DNA of 23,809 nt, from assembly GCA_910587805.1 (NCBI GenBank), contig CAJUNM010000004.1:55870-79678 (forward strand), given 5' to 3'. Source of the DNA: an uncultured Christensenellaceae bacterium (GTDB lineage: Bacteria; Bacillota; Clostridia; Christensenellales; Pumilibacteraceae). Made by a program: the position numbers and the translations under genes. The notes beneath the pieces are model-generated. The model was not told where the DNA came from and did not search any database. It saw nothing but the letters and a program-made list of their open reading frames with translations. Below, one piece after another: positions 15,418-23,578 of the stretch (the stretch's first letter is position 1; each line of letters begins with the position of its first letter).

Positions 15418-16365
15418 TTACTTTTTGCCCATCAAAAGGCACATTACCGCCTTTTGCGCGTGCAGTCTGTTTTCCGCTTGCTCGAATATTACGGACTGCG
15501 TGGAGTCGATCACATCCTCGGTGACTTCTTCGCCGCGGTGGGCGGGCAGGCAGTGCATGAATACAGCGGACTTGTCCGCCATTTCGAGTACGCGCTTGTT
15601 CACTTGGTACGGCATGAGCGCTGATTCTTTTTTCGGGTCTTTATCCTGCCCCATGGAAAAGAAAACGTCGGTGTACAGCACATCCGCGGCGGATGCCGCT
15701 TCCTCGACGCTGTCCGTAACGGTCACGTCGCCGAATTTTTGCGCTGCCGCCGTAATGTCGGGATTCGGCTCGAAGCCTTTGGGCGAGCAGATATAAACTT
15801 TCATGCCCGTTTTTGCGCCCGCGAGCATGAGCGAGTGCGCCATGTTGTTGCCGTCGCCGAAATAGGCGAGTTTAACGCCGTTGAGCTTGCCGAACGTGTC
15901 GTAAACGGTCAAAAGATCGGCGAGAGCTTGGCAGGGGTGAAAATCGTCAGTCAAGCCGTTTATAACCGAAAAACTGCCGTATTTTGCGAGTTCTTCAACG
16001 TCCGACTGTTTGAACGTGCGTATCATAACTCCGTCTATACCGTAGCGCGACAGCACGCGCGCGGTGTCGGCTATGGTTTCGCCTCTGCCGAGCTGTATGT
16101 CGTTGCCGGAGAGAAAGAGCGCGCGCCCGCCGAGCTGCTGTATTCCCGTTTCAAACGATACGCGCGTGCGCGTGGACGATTTGGTGAATATCATGGCGAG
16201 CGTTTTGTTTTTGAGCCGTTCGTGTTTTTTGCCCTTGCGGAACGCGCACTTGAGCGACGATGCAAGCTGCAAAATTTCGTATATATCGGTTGCGGAATAG
16301 TCGAGGAGATTGAGAAGATGCTTGTGCTCTATGCGACCTTTCGCTTTGTAAGTGTTTATGTCCAT
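15418..16365 (-). CDS. argF: Ornithine carbamoyltransferase
   Basis: 315 residues, the normal length. It joins carbamoyl phosphate and ornithine to form citrulline in the cytoplasm. The carbamoyl-phosphate site SSTRTR is at 63-68, with FHPCQALADLLT (around 142-153) and the ornithine/catalytic loop HCLPAHRGEEV from residue 271. DVFFSMG replaces the common DVWVSMG. These features separate it from aspartate carbamoyltransferase. AAGGA lies just upstream of the ATG on the minus strand (complement of 16371-16376). A gap of 107 bases separates it from argD and holds its own apparent promoter; the GNAT gene follows after one base. Confidence 0.96.
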   Translation of the reverse strand: MDINTYKAKGRIEHKHLLNLLDYSATDIYEILQLASSLKCAFRKGKKHERLKNKTLAMIFTKSSTRTRVSFETGIQQLGGRALFLSGNDIQLGRGETIADTARVLSRYGIDGVMIRTFKQSDVEELAKYGSFSVINGLTDDFHPCQALADLLTVYDTFGKLNGVKLAYFGDGNNMAHSLMLAGAKTGMKVYICSPKGFEPNPDITAAAQKFGDVTVTDSVEEAASAADVLYTDVFFSMGQDKDPKKESALMPYQVNKRVLEMADKSAVFMHCLPAHRGEEVTEDVIDSTQSVIFEQAENRLHAQKAVMCLLMGKK

Positions 16366-16394
16366 AGTATATCCTTTTGATTGAAATAATAACG

Positions 16395-16432
16395 CCGAGC
16401 ATGCGGCGCGGTGACGTCTCTCGCATGTTCGG
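16395..16432 (-). other. Hairpin at the 5' end of the argF transcript
   Basis: CCGAGCATGCG (16395-16405) pairs with CGCATGTTCGG (16422-16432) over 11 positions with one wobble. On the minus strand it begins right at the predicted argF transcription start. No U run follows, so a terminator is unlikely; a stabilising or regulatory 5' stem is more plausible. Confidence 0.55.
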
Positions 16433-16439
16433 TATTAAA

Positions 16440-16468
16440 ATTGTAACATAGTTTTTATTTTAATGCAA
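16440..16468 (-). promoter_or_regulatory. Internal promoter for argF and the GNAT gene
   Basis: Read on the minus strand: TTGCAT (16468-16463), 17 bases, TACAAT (16445-16440). The spacer is A/T-rich. Transcription would begin near 16433, giving a leader of about 68 nt before the argF ATG. Confidence 0.6.
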
Positions 16469-16472
16469 GCGT

Positions 16473-17672
16473 TTACAGCACGCACGTTGCCGCGCATACC
16501 TTGTCGAGCGCGGCTATCAGACCGTCTATCTCATCGCGAGTGATCGTCAGCGGCGGTACGAGCCGCAATGTGTTGTTTCCCGCTACGTTCACGAGATATC
16601 CGTGTTCGCGCAGCATGCCCTCGAACATTGCCGCCGGAACCTTTTCGGTCAATTGTATTCCGCGCATCAGCCCGAGTCCGCGTATATCCGCTATAAAATT
16701 GTATTTGGAAAAGTGCGCGAGCTGCTCGCCGAGATATTCGCCCACGGACGCGCTGTGCTCGAGCAGTCCGTTATCGCGCAGCAATATTTCCAAAACCTTG
16801 TTTGCCGCGGCGCAGGCGAGGGCGTTGCCGCCGAACGTAGAACCGTGATCGCCTATGTCGAACGCCGTTCCGACTTCTTCCGTAGCAAGACACGCGCCCA
16901 TGGGTAAACCGCCCGCGATCGCCTTTGCCATGGTTATAACGTCGGGGCGTATGCCGAAGTGCTCGAACGAGAACAGTTTGCCCGTGCGCCCCATGCCCGT
17001 TTGCACTTCGTCGAGCATGAACAGTATGCCTTGCGATTTGCAAAGCGCGTAAGCGTTCACCAAAAAATCGTTGTCGAACGGGCGCACTCCGTTCTCGCCT
17101 TGGATCGTTTCCAAAAGCACCGCGCCCACGTTGTTATCGAGCTTGCGCTTAAAGTCCTCGAAGTCGTTAAACTCGAACGATAAAAAGCCTTCGGGCAGCG
17201 GTGCGTACTTTTCGTGCTGCGCAACGTTGCCCGTTGCGGTAAGCGTTGCGAGCGTTCTGCCGTGGAACGCGCCTTTTGATACGAGTATATTTTTACGCGC
17301 GCCCGATTTAAGGAAAAACTTGCGCGCGAGCTTGATCGCGCATTCGTTCGCTTCCGCGCCGGAATTGCACAAAAATATGCGGTCGTATCCGGACGCCGTT
17401 GCGAGCCGTTCTACGTATTCGGACTGTATTGCTGTATAATAATGATTCGATACGTGCATGAGCTTGCGCGCTTGAGCGCAAACGGTCTCGGTGTATTCGG
17501 GATGCCCGTAGCCGAGAATGTTCGTTGCGATACCCGCCACGAAATCCACGTAGCGGTTGCCGTTGACATCGTAAAGACAATTGCCTTCGCCGCGGTCTAT
17601 GCACAAATTATCGCGCGAAAACACGGGCATATAGTGCTTGGCTTCCGCTTCCTTTATTTTGTTGAAGTTCAT
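16473..17672 (-). CDS. argD: Acetylornithine aminotransferase
   Basis: 399 residues, a class III PLP-dependent aminotransferase that converts N-acetylglutamate semialdehyde to N-acetylornithine using glutamate. Seen in order: NSGAEANECAIKLAR (phosphate site, from 103), KGAFHGRTLATLTATGN, MLDEVQTGMGRTGKLF (PLP-ring aspartate 221) and ITMAKAIAGGLPMG with the Schiff-base lysine at 250. DHGSTFGGNALACAAA then completes the fold. Length and motifs fit ArgD better than ornithine or GABA aminotransferases, and the argB neighbour 18 bases upstream supports it. A GGAG ribosome binding site is present in that gap. Many ArgD enzymes also serve lysine synthesis as DapC; that cannot be judged here. Confidence 0.94.
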   Translation of the reverse strand: MNFNKIKEAEAKHYMPVFSRDNLCIDRGEGNCLYDVNGNRYVDFVAGIATNILGYGHPEYTETVCAQARKLMHVSNHYYTAIQSEYVERLATASGYDRIFLCNSGAEANECAIKLARKFFLKSGARKNILVSKGAFHGRTLATLTATGNVAQHEKYAPLPEGFLSFEFNDFEDFKRKLDNNVGAVLLETIQGENGVRPFDNDFLVNAYALCKSQGILFMLDEVQTGMGRTGKLFSFEHFGIRPDVITMAKAIAGGLPMGACLATEEVGTAFDIGDHGSTFGGNALACAAANKVLEILLRDNGLLEHSASVGEYLGEQLAHFSKYNFIADIRGLGLMRGIQLTEKVPAAMFEGMLREHGYLVNVAGNNTLRLVPPLTITRDEIDGLIAALDKVCAATCVL

Positions 17673-17690
17673 TAAATCTCCGTGCGGCGG

Positions 17691-18554
17691 TTACTTTTCT
17701 ATCATAGTGCCGACGCCGCTGTCGGTAAAAAGCTCCAAAAGTATGGAGTGGGGGAGAGTACCGTTTAGCACGAACACGCTGCCTATGCCGCGCTCGATCG
17801 CGTCGATGCAACTGTTGGCTTTGGGTACCATGCCGCCCGTTATGTCGCCGCGCTCTATCATAGCGCGAAGTTCGCTTATGGATATGCGATCGATAAGCGT
17901 TTGGCGGTTATCCTTGTTTGCCATTATGCCGTCTATGTCGGACAAAAACAAAAGCTTTTCGGCGTGCATAGCCGCGCCGATCGCCGCGGCTGCAACGTCC
18001 GCATTGACGTTGTAACTGTTCCCGTGATCGTCGGTCGCTATTGACGCGATGACCGGTATAAACTCGTCGCGCGCGAGCAGTTCGAGCAATTCGGCGTTTA
18101 TTTCGGTTATTTTGCCTACGTAACCGAGTTTTTCGTCGAGTTTTTCGGCTTTTATAAGTTGAGAATCCTTGCCGCAAAGCCCGATGGCTTTTACGCCCAT
18201 GGAATTAAGCTCGCCGGCGATGTTTTTGTTTATCTTGCCGCAAAGCACCATTTGCGCAATTTCCATAGTCGCTTCGTCGGTGACGCGCATGCCGCCGACG
18301 AATTGGGATTGTATGCCGACCTTATCGAGCAGTCGGTTGATCTCCGGTCCGCCGCCGTGAACGAGAATGGGATTGACTCCCACTATCTTAAGCGCGGCAA
18401 CGTCCTGCAATATCGTGGTGGTTATCGCCTCGTCGTTCATGGCGTTTCCGCCGTACTTGATGACGAGCGTTTTGCCCGAGTATTGATGAATATACGGCAA
18501 CGCTTCGCAAATAATGTTAGCGCGTTCTATAGTTTTTTTGTACGAATCTTTCAT
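17691..18554 (-). CDS. argB: Acetylglutamate kinase
   Basis: 287 residues of the amino-acid kinase fold. It phosphorylates N-acetylglutamate with ATP. It shows VIKYGGNAMND (lysine 33), ILVHGGGPEINRLL (glycines 67-69), VTDEATMEIAQMVLCGKINK, and VNADVAAAAIGAAMHAEKLLFLSDIDGI. The N-terminal helix before the kinase core (SYKKTIERANIICEALPYI) is the element that builds the arginine-sensitive hexamer in regulated family members, so feedback inhibition by arginine is plausible. The gene begins 18 bases after argC with AAGGA before the ATG, and argD follows after 18 bases. Confidence 0.96.
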   Translation of the reverse strand: MKDSYKKTIERANIICEALPYIHQYSGKTLVIKYGGNAMNDEAITTTILQDVAALKIVGVNPILVHGGGPEINRLLDKVGIQSQFVGGMRVTDEATMEIAQMVLCGKINKNIAGELNSMGVKAIGLCGKDSQLIKAEKLDEKLGYVGKITEINAELLELLARDEFIPVIASIATDDHGNSYNVNADVAAAAIGAAMHAEKLLFLSDIDGIMANKDNRQTLIDRISISELRAMIERGDITGGMVPKANSCIDAIERGIGSVFVLNGTLPHSILLELFTDSGVGTMIEK

Positions 18555-18572
18555 GTTATGTCCTTGTAAAGT

Positions 18573-19565
18573 TTATATCGGCGCGCAAAAAGGCAGCCCC
18601 GCGGTCTCGTCTAACCCCGACATTATGTTCATATTTTGAACGGCTTGTCCCGCCGCGCCTTTGAGCAGATTATCGAGCGCGGATATTATTATTCCGCGGT
18701 CGCGCTCGTCGAACCGCACCGAAAACGCGCAGCGATTTGTGTGCGCAACGTGCTTTATCTCGGGCAGTTCTTCGGAATAGTTCGCGAAAGTCTCTGTTTC
18801 GTACGTCGTTTTAAGCGTATTGCGCACGGCGTTCGCATTGTCGGTTTTGAAATAAATCGTGGAAAGAATACCGCGTTTGATAGGCAAAAGATGCGGCGTA
18901 AAAATAACGCTCGTCCCGAGTTTTTCGGAAATCTCGGGCGCGTGACGGTGCGTGAACACTCCGTATGCGCCGAAGTTCTCGTCAACGGAACAGTACGAAT
19001 ACTTTTCGTCGGCTTTTCGACCCGCGCCGCTCGTGCCGCTCGCCGAATCGATTATAATATCGGAAACAAGCCCCGCTCGAGCAAGCGGTATAAGCGGGAG
19101 CAATGCGCTTGTAACGTAACACCCCGGGTTTGCTATGAGCTTTGCATGTCTTATTTTATCGCGGTTGACTTCGCACAGTCCGTATACCGCTGCGGCGCAT
19201 AGGTCGGGGCGGGGATGCGTAACGTTGTAGACCCGTTCGTATTCGCGTACGTCGTCGAAACGGTAGTCTGCGGAAAGATCTATAACCTTAACGCCTTTAT
19301 CTATGAGCGTTCCGACGAGCTGTGCTCCGGCTGTTTGCGGCAGCGCAACGAACACTACGTCGCAATCGAACAGTTCCGATGCGGAAGTGTCCGAAAATTT
19401 CAAGTTCAAAGGCAAAGCGGGGAAAACGTCGCGAATGCGTGCGCCCGCGTGCGCTCTGCTCGTCGCGACGGCAAGTTCGGCAAACGGATGAGATGCGATA
19501 AGCCGCAAGACTTCCGCGCCCGCAAACCCGTTCGCGCCTACGATACCTACGTTTAATTTGTTCAT
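18573..19565 (-). CDS. argC: N-acetyl-gamma-glutamyl-phosphate reductase
   Basis: 330 residues, within the usual range. It reduces N-acetylglutamyl phosphate to the semialdehyde with NADPH. The Rossmann motif GIVGANGFAGAEVLRLI starts at residue 7. The catalytic cysteine is C149 in IANPGCYVTSALLPL. SASGTSGAGRKADEKYSY and FTHRHAPEI (histidine 208) complete the active site. It is the first gene of the leftward arginine cluster and has a clear promoter about 30 bases upstream. Its ribosome binding site is weak (TAGG before the ATG). Confidence 0.96.
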   Translation of the reverse strand: MNKLNVGIVGANGFAGAEVLRLIASHPFAELAVATSRAHAGARIRDVFPALPLNLKFSDTSASELFDCDVVFVALPQTAGAQLVGTLIDKGVKVIDLSADYRFDDVREYERVYNVTHPRPDLCAAAVYGLCEVNRDKIRHAKLIANPGCYVTSALLPLIPLARAGLVSDIIIDSASGTSGAGRKADEKYSYCSVDENFGAYGVFTHRHAPEISEKLGTSVIFTPHLLPIKRGILSTIYFKTDNANAVRNTLKTTYETETFANYSEELPEIKHVAHTNRCAFSVRFDERDRGIIISALDNLLKGAAGQAVQNMNIMSGLDETAGLPFCAPI

Positions 19566-19596
19566 ATGCCTACCGAAAAGATATATTATACGACTA

Positions 19597-19625
19597 ATTA
19601 TAATATATTATAGAAAAAAACGCAA
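19597..19625 (-). promoter_or_regulatory. Promoter of the arginine cluster
   Basis: Read on the minus strand: TTGCGT (19625-19620), 17 bases, TATAAT (19602-19597). A further TATAAT-like sequence overlaps the spacer. The -10 region is embedded in an A/T-rich stretch that might hold an ArgR operator, but I cannot show a clear ARG box by eye. Confidence 0.65.
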
Positions 19626-19784
19626 ACGAATGAACGCGCTTATTCGATCCGTATCGGTTCTCATATTCGCCGTACTATCGGATAAAAGCGATCATAGCCG
19701 CAGTTAGAGCGGTTTTGTAATAACGATAGCGGTTGACGGCGCGCGCAAAATTGAAAACGATATTGTTTAATACCTGCAAGGTAA

Positions 19785-19813
19785 TTGACAAAATTTTTTA
19801 TGTGTGATATAGT
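19785..19813 (+). promoter_or_regulatory. Promoter of the CxxC membrane protein gene
   Basis: Perfect TTGACA (19785-19790), 17 bases, TATAGT (19808-19813), with TGA immediately before the -10 (extended -10). It is divergent from the arginine promoter. AAGGAG at 19838-19843 lies 7 bases before the ATG at 19851. The 285 bases between the two divergent genes hold no gene. Confidence 0.8.
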
Positions 19814-19850
19814 TAACGAAAGCGATGTTCTATTCATAAGGAGTTGAGCT

Positions 19851-21383
19851 ATGGCAAAAAACGGTACTTGCGAGCTGTGCGGTTTGCCCGACGACAGCTA
19901 TACGATCGAAGACAGCGGCAATGTTTTTAAGGTTTGCAAGCTTTGTCACGACGGATTTTACGAAAAACAAGGCATAGATCCTTCTGCGCCGCCCGAAGAC
20001 CCTATCACCAAGCTCGTAAGCGAGCTGGGCATCGAACCTACGCATTCGAGCAAAGTGGAAACGTTAAACGACGCGCAAATGCGCAAGCTTCTGAAGCCGT
20101 CGAACGACGAGCGCAGAAAGCTCTATGCGTCGCTTCGCAAGGCGCAAAAGGGCAAAAACAACATTTCCGCGGATACGGAAGATCTTAAGCGCGAGCTTGA
20201 AATGACCAACGAGGAGATCGAAGCGGAGATCAAACGTTTCGAGCAGATAAAGCGCAATAATTCTGCCGGCGCGTCGAACGCCGAACAAGAATCCGCGCCC
20301 GAGCCGCGCGCGGAGAGCAAACGCACTCGCGAAGATATAGAAGAGGAAGAACGCCGTCAGGCCGTTATAGAAAACGTGAAATCGGCAAGCGCTACGCTTG
20401 CTGACGCCGTAAATAACGACGAAGTGGACGAATCGACGGAGGCGGCGATGAGCAAGCTAATCGGCGGCGCGCGCGTCGCTCATGCCGAAAACGCACGCAC
20501 TTCCGATGAGGAGCAGCCCGCCGTGCAGACACGTAAAAGCGAGCAGCTCGAACGCGACGATACTATCGAAGGACAAATCAGTTTCGATCTGCCCGAGTTC
20601 GACGGCAAAAAGCCCGATAAACCGGAAAAGACTGAAAAATCCGCGGAACTCGACAGAGAGCAAAAACTCGCGGCTATGCGCGAAAGACTTCAAAGAGACG
20701 CAAATCCGACTATAGACGACGAGCGTATAAAAATAACCAGTCCCGAAGTCGAGCTTAAAAAGGATGTGCGTCCCAAGACCAATCTCGACGTTGCGGTAAA
20801 AGAACATATTGGGTCCGTGCGGTTTATAGATGCGTTCAAGTTCGTTATGCATCCGGCGACGTATTCTATTTTCGCGGGACTTGTTGTGCTTGCCATATCC
20901 ACCACGTTCTTTATCACGATGACGTGGAAAGAGGCGATAATAACTTTTGCCGCCGGCGCTGGCGCGGTGTGTATAGGATTTCTGCTCGTTTGGTACTTAA
21001 AACGCAGATTCGCCGTTGACAGGCGCACGTTACTGTTGCGTATCCGTCAAGAACAAATATTGTTCAAAAGCATGACCTCGCCGTGCTACCGTGAGCTGAA
21101 GACCAAATATCCGATAATCAAGGCGCTCGCGTGGCTTTTGAACAAGCTGTCCGTACTGTTGCCCGTAATAGTAATAATAGGTGGAACGGTGTCCGCGGTA
21201 GTGCTTGTGTTTTTACGGTTTTGGTGGTTGCTCGCGCCCGTTATCGCGGGAGCGGTCATAGCTGCCGTGCTCGTTTACTACATACTGAAGTTCGCGGGCG
21301 AAGCTATATATTATGTTCTCGACATCGAGCGAAATCAACAGATCATGCAGCAGTCGTTTTTGGATATGCTGTCGGATAAATAA
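19851..21383 (+). CDS. Membrane protein with N-terminal CxxC/CxxC motif and coiled charged region
   Basis: 510 residues; no family recognised. Residues 7-32 contain CELC (C7, C10) and CKLC (C29, C32), a likely small zinc-binding knuckle. Residues 70-180 are highly charged with heptad-like helices (coiled coil likely). Residues 200-310 are hydrophilic and probably disordered. The C-terminal 180 residues hold four membrane helices at about 337-357, 362-383, 433-455 and 458-479, arranged as two hairpins separated by a basic, helical loop (384-430). The long N-terminal part carries the zinc knuckle and is presumably cytoplasmic. It has its own strong promoter. An ABC half-transporter gene follows after a small hairpin, in the same direction, so a link to export or envelope stress is possible but only by position. 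Confidence 0.75.
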   Translation: MAKNGTCELCGLPDDSYTIEDSGNVFKVCKLCHDGFYEKQGIDPSAPPEDPITKLVSELGIEPTHSSKVETLNDAQMRKLLKPSNDERRKLYASLRKAQKGKNNISADTEDLKRELEMTNEEIEAEIKRFEQIKRNNSAGASNAEQESAPEPRAESKRTREDIEEEERRQAVIENVKSASATLADAVNNDEVDESTEAAMSKLIGGARVAHAENARTSDEEQPAVQTRKSEQLERDDTIEGQISFDLPEFDGKKPDKPEKTEKSAELDREQKLAAMRERLQRDANPTIDDERIKITSPEVELKKDVRPKTNLDVAVKEHIGSVRFIDAFKFVMHPATYSIFAGLVVLAISTTFFITMTWKEAIITFAAGAGAVCIGFLLVWYLKRRFAVDRRTLLLRIRQEQILFKSMTSPCYRELKTKYPIIKALAWLLNKLSVLLPVIVIIGGTVSAVVLVFLRFWWLLAPVIAGAVIAAVLVYYILKFAGEAIYYVLDIERNQQIMQQSFLDMLSDK

Positions 21384-21390
21384 AAATCTT

Positions 21391-21412
21391 AAGCCGCGCT
21401 TTGTCGCGGCTT
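21391..21412 (+). terminator. Short hairpin between the CxxC membrane protein and ABC transporter genes
   Basis: AAGCCGCG (21391-21398) pairs perfectly with CGCGGCTT (21405-21412). It is followed only by TTATG, so the U run is weak. The first possible start of the ABC gene is two bases after the stem. Confidence 0.55.
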
Positions 21413-21413
21413 T

Positions 21414-23180
21414 ATGCTGACTATGAAAAAAGGAAAATGCAAAGAAAGGAAAAATAAAGGACTTTTACGCAGGTTCGCGGGGTATTACAAACCGCACCGC
21501 GTGCTGTTTTCGATAGATATGACATGCGCTTTTATCATAGCGGTTTTCAATCTTGCGTATCCTTTCGTGACCAAGCTGATAATAAACAATTACGTTCCGA
21601 ACAAGCTCATGACGCAGCTCTTGACGGCGGCGGGCGCGTTGCTCGCGGCGTTCGTGATCAAGGCGCTTTTGAACTTCGTGTTGCAATATTGGGGACATCT
21701 TGTCGGCGTGCGCATCCAAGCCGATATGCGCAGCGAACTTTTTTCGCATTTGCAAAAACTCCCGTTTACGTATTTCGACAACAATAAAACGGGCGTGATA
21801 ATGAGCCGAATGACAAACGACTTGTTTGAAATATCCGAGCTTGCGCACCACGGTCCCGAGGATCTGTTTTTGTCCGCGGTAACTTTGATCGGAGCGTTTG
21901 CGCTGCTCGGCACGATAAATATATATCTCGCGCTAATCGTTTTCGCGTTTATTCCGTTTATAGCGTTGTATCTCATTTTGATGCGTCGGCGCATGAACAG
22001 AGTGTTCAAAAAAGTGCGCGAGGTGCAAGGCGAGATCAACGCGGATATAGAAAGCGCGGTGTCGGGCATAAGAGTGTCGCGCGCGTACACGTCCGCAGCG
22101 CACGATACGCAAAAGTTCGAGCACGGCAACCGCGAGTTCGTAAAAGCGCGCGGAAAACAGTACCGAGTGATGGGCGAGTTTTTTTCGTCAATGACGTTTT
22201 TGCTCGACTTTCTGTATTTTACCGTGTTGCTCGCGGCAGGGCTTTTCTTTTATTACGACAAGATCGACGTCGGTGAATTTACTGCGTCGGTGCTGTACAT
22301 AAGCGCAATAATCACACCGATACGCACACTGACCACTATTTACGAGGAGATACAGGCGGGATTGTCCGGATTTAGGCGGTTTTGCGAAATCATGGACGCG
22401 CCCGAGGAAACCGAAAGCGAAAACGCGATTTGCCCGAAAACGTTGAGCGGCGATATAGTTTTCGACAACGTTACGTTCGGTTACGACGATGACGGGAAAA
22501 AAGTGATCAGCGGGTTCGATATGCGGATCGACGCAGGCAAGACCGTTGCGCTCGTCGGACCGTCCGGCGGCGGAAAAACCACGCTGTGTCACCTTATTCC
22601 GCGGTTTTACGAAATAGACGACGGTAAAATTTCGATAGACGGTTACGACGTGCGCGATTTGAGCAGAACGGCTTTGCGTAAAAATATAGGCATAGTCGCG
22701 CAGGACGTGTTTCTGTTTAACGGAACGATAAAAGAAAATATAGCGTACGGTGATTTCGACGCTACGGACGAGCAAATATTCGATGCGGCGAAAAAAGCTA
22801 ATATCCACGATTACGTGTCGAGCTTGCCGGACGGCTACGATACGAACGTGGGCGAGCGCGGTATTAAACTCTCGGGCGGACAAAAACAGCGAATAGCGAT
22901 AGCCAGAGCGTTTCTGAAAAACCCGCCCGTGCTTATTTTGGACGAGGCGACGAGCGCGCTCGACAACGCGACCGAAATGCTTATTCAGGACGCGCTCAAT
23001 AAGCTGTCCGAGGGTAGGACCACAATAGTTGTGGCGCACAGACTGTCGACCGTAAAAAATGCCGACGAGATCGTTGTGATCACCGCCGACGGCATAGAGG
23101 AACGCGGCACGCACGAACAATTGCTCGCGCGCGACGGCTTGTATAAATCCTTGTACGAATATCAATTCAAAAATTTATAA
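21414..23180 (+). CDS. ABC half-transporter, MsbA/LmrA-type exporter
   Basis: 588 residues from the first ATG (585 from the ATG at 21423). The N-terminal domain (to about residue 320) has the six-helix exporter layout starting FAGYYKPHRVLFSIDMTCAF and containing FDNNKTGVIMSRMTNDL. The ATPase domain has Walker A GPSGGGKT (382-389), the Q-loop IVAQDVFLFN, signature LSGGQ (486-490), Walker B VLILDE with catalytic glutamate 511, and H-loop histidine 542. All catalytic parts are intact. It would form a homodimer, or a heterodimer with an unseen partner, and export lipids, drugs or peptides; the substrate cannot be read. No C39 peptidase domain is present. Neither candidate start has a Shine-Dalgarno, and a hairpin directly precedes them, so the start is uncertain. 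Confidence 0.93.
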   Translation: MLTMKKGKCKERKNKGLLRRFAGYYKPHRVLFSIDMTCAFIIAVFNLAYPFVTKLIINNYVPNKLMTQLLTAAGALLAAFVIKALLNFVLQYWGHLVGVRIQADMRSELFSHLQKLPFTYFDNNKTGVIMSRMTNDLFEISELAHHGPEDLFLSAVTLIGAFALLGTINIYLALIVFAFIPFIALYLILMRRRMNRVFKKVREVQGEINADIESAVSGIRVSRAYTSAAHDTQKFEHGNREFVKARGKQYRVMGEFFSSMTFLLDFLYFTVLLAAGLFFYYDKIDVGEFTASVLYISAIITPIRTLTTIYEEIQAGLSGFRRFCEIMDAPEETESENAICPKTLSGDIVFDNVTFGYDDDGKKVISGFDMRIDAGKTVALVGPSGGGKTTLCHLIPRFYEIDDGKISIDGYDVRDLSRTALRKNIGIVAQDVFLFNGTIKENIAYGDFDATDEQIFDAAKKANIHDYVSSLPDGYDTNVGERGIKLSGGQKQRIAIARAFLKNPPVLILDEATSALDNATEMLIQDALNKLSEGRTTIVVAHRLSTVKNADEIVVITADGIEERGTHEQLLARDGLYKSLYEYQFKNL

Positions 23181-23254
23181 AACACAAAAAACAATGAGTT
23201 CGGCTCGGTCGGCGGTAGCAACGGTGATAAGAGTTCTTTTCGGCGATGTCAGAG

Positions 23255-23578
23255 TTAGGCTTTTTTCTTTTTCGGCTTGGGGACGGGGAGTTCGTCGTAT
23301 ATCGCGTTGAACAGTTCTGTCATCAGTTCGCGGTCATCGGTATCTTCCACGAGCAACATGTCTTTTGCGCCTTTGTACGGCGGCTCGAGCGGCGCGTTCG
23401 GCAAAAGCTCGCGCGCGGCGGGAACGGGCTTTACCAAAAGTCTGTCGTCGCATACGTCCGCAGCTACTTTTCCGCGCACGTAAATCAGATATTCGCCCAT
23501 CATCGGTCGGTATGTAACGCCGTCCACGTCGGAAAGCTGTTCGAGTAAAAAATCCATAAATTGTTTGCTTGTAGACAT
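23255..23578 (-). CDS. TfoX/Sxy N-terminal-domain protein
   Basis: 107 residues, covering only the TfoX N-terminal domain: DFLLEQLSDVDGVTYRPMMGEYLIYVRGKVAADVCDDRLLVKP, then LLPNAPLEPPYKGAKDMLLVED and a lysine-rich end (PKPKKKKA). Stand-alone proteins of this domain are common in Clostridia and their role is unknown; the link of full-length TfoX to competence in Proteobacteria should not be carried over. AAGGAG lies 9 bases before the ATG (complement of 23588-23593). It is convergent with the ABC transporter gene, with 74 bases between and no clear terminator visible there. Confidence 0.88.
   Translation of the reverse strand: MSTSKQFMDFLLEQLSDVDGVTYRPMMGEYLIYVRGKVAADVCDDRLLVKPVPAARELLPNAPLEPPYKGAKDMLLVEDTDDRELMTELFNAIYDELPVPKPKKKKA

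Noticed and set aside
15739..16380. 213-codon plus-strand frame over argF
   Set aside because: argF on the minus strand is intact with all motifs; the plus frame is its shadow.
19566..19850. ArgR operator in the divergent arginine promoter region
   Set aside because: Only A/T-rich runs are visible near the -10; no convincing paired TGAAT/ATTCA half-sites were found by eye.
22188..23165. 325-codon open frame on the minus strand inside the ABC transporter gene
   Set aside because: The plus strand carries all ABC motifs in order; the antisense frame has no motif and exists because of base composition.
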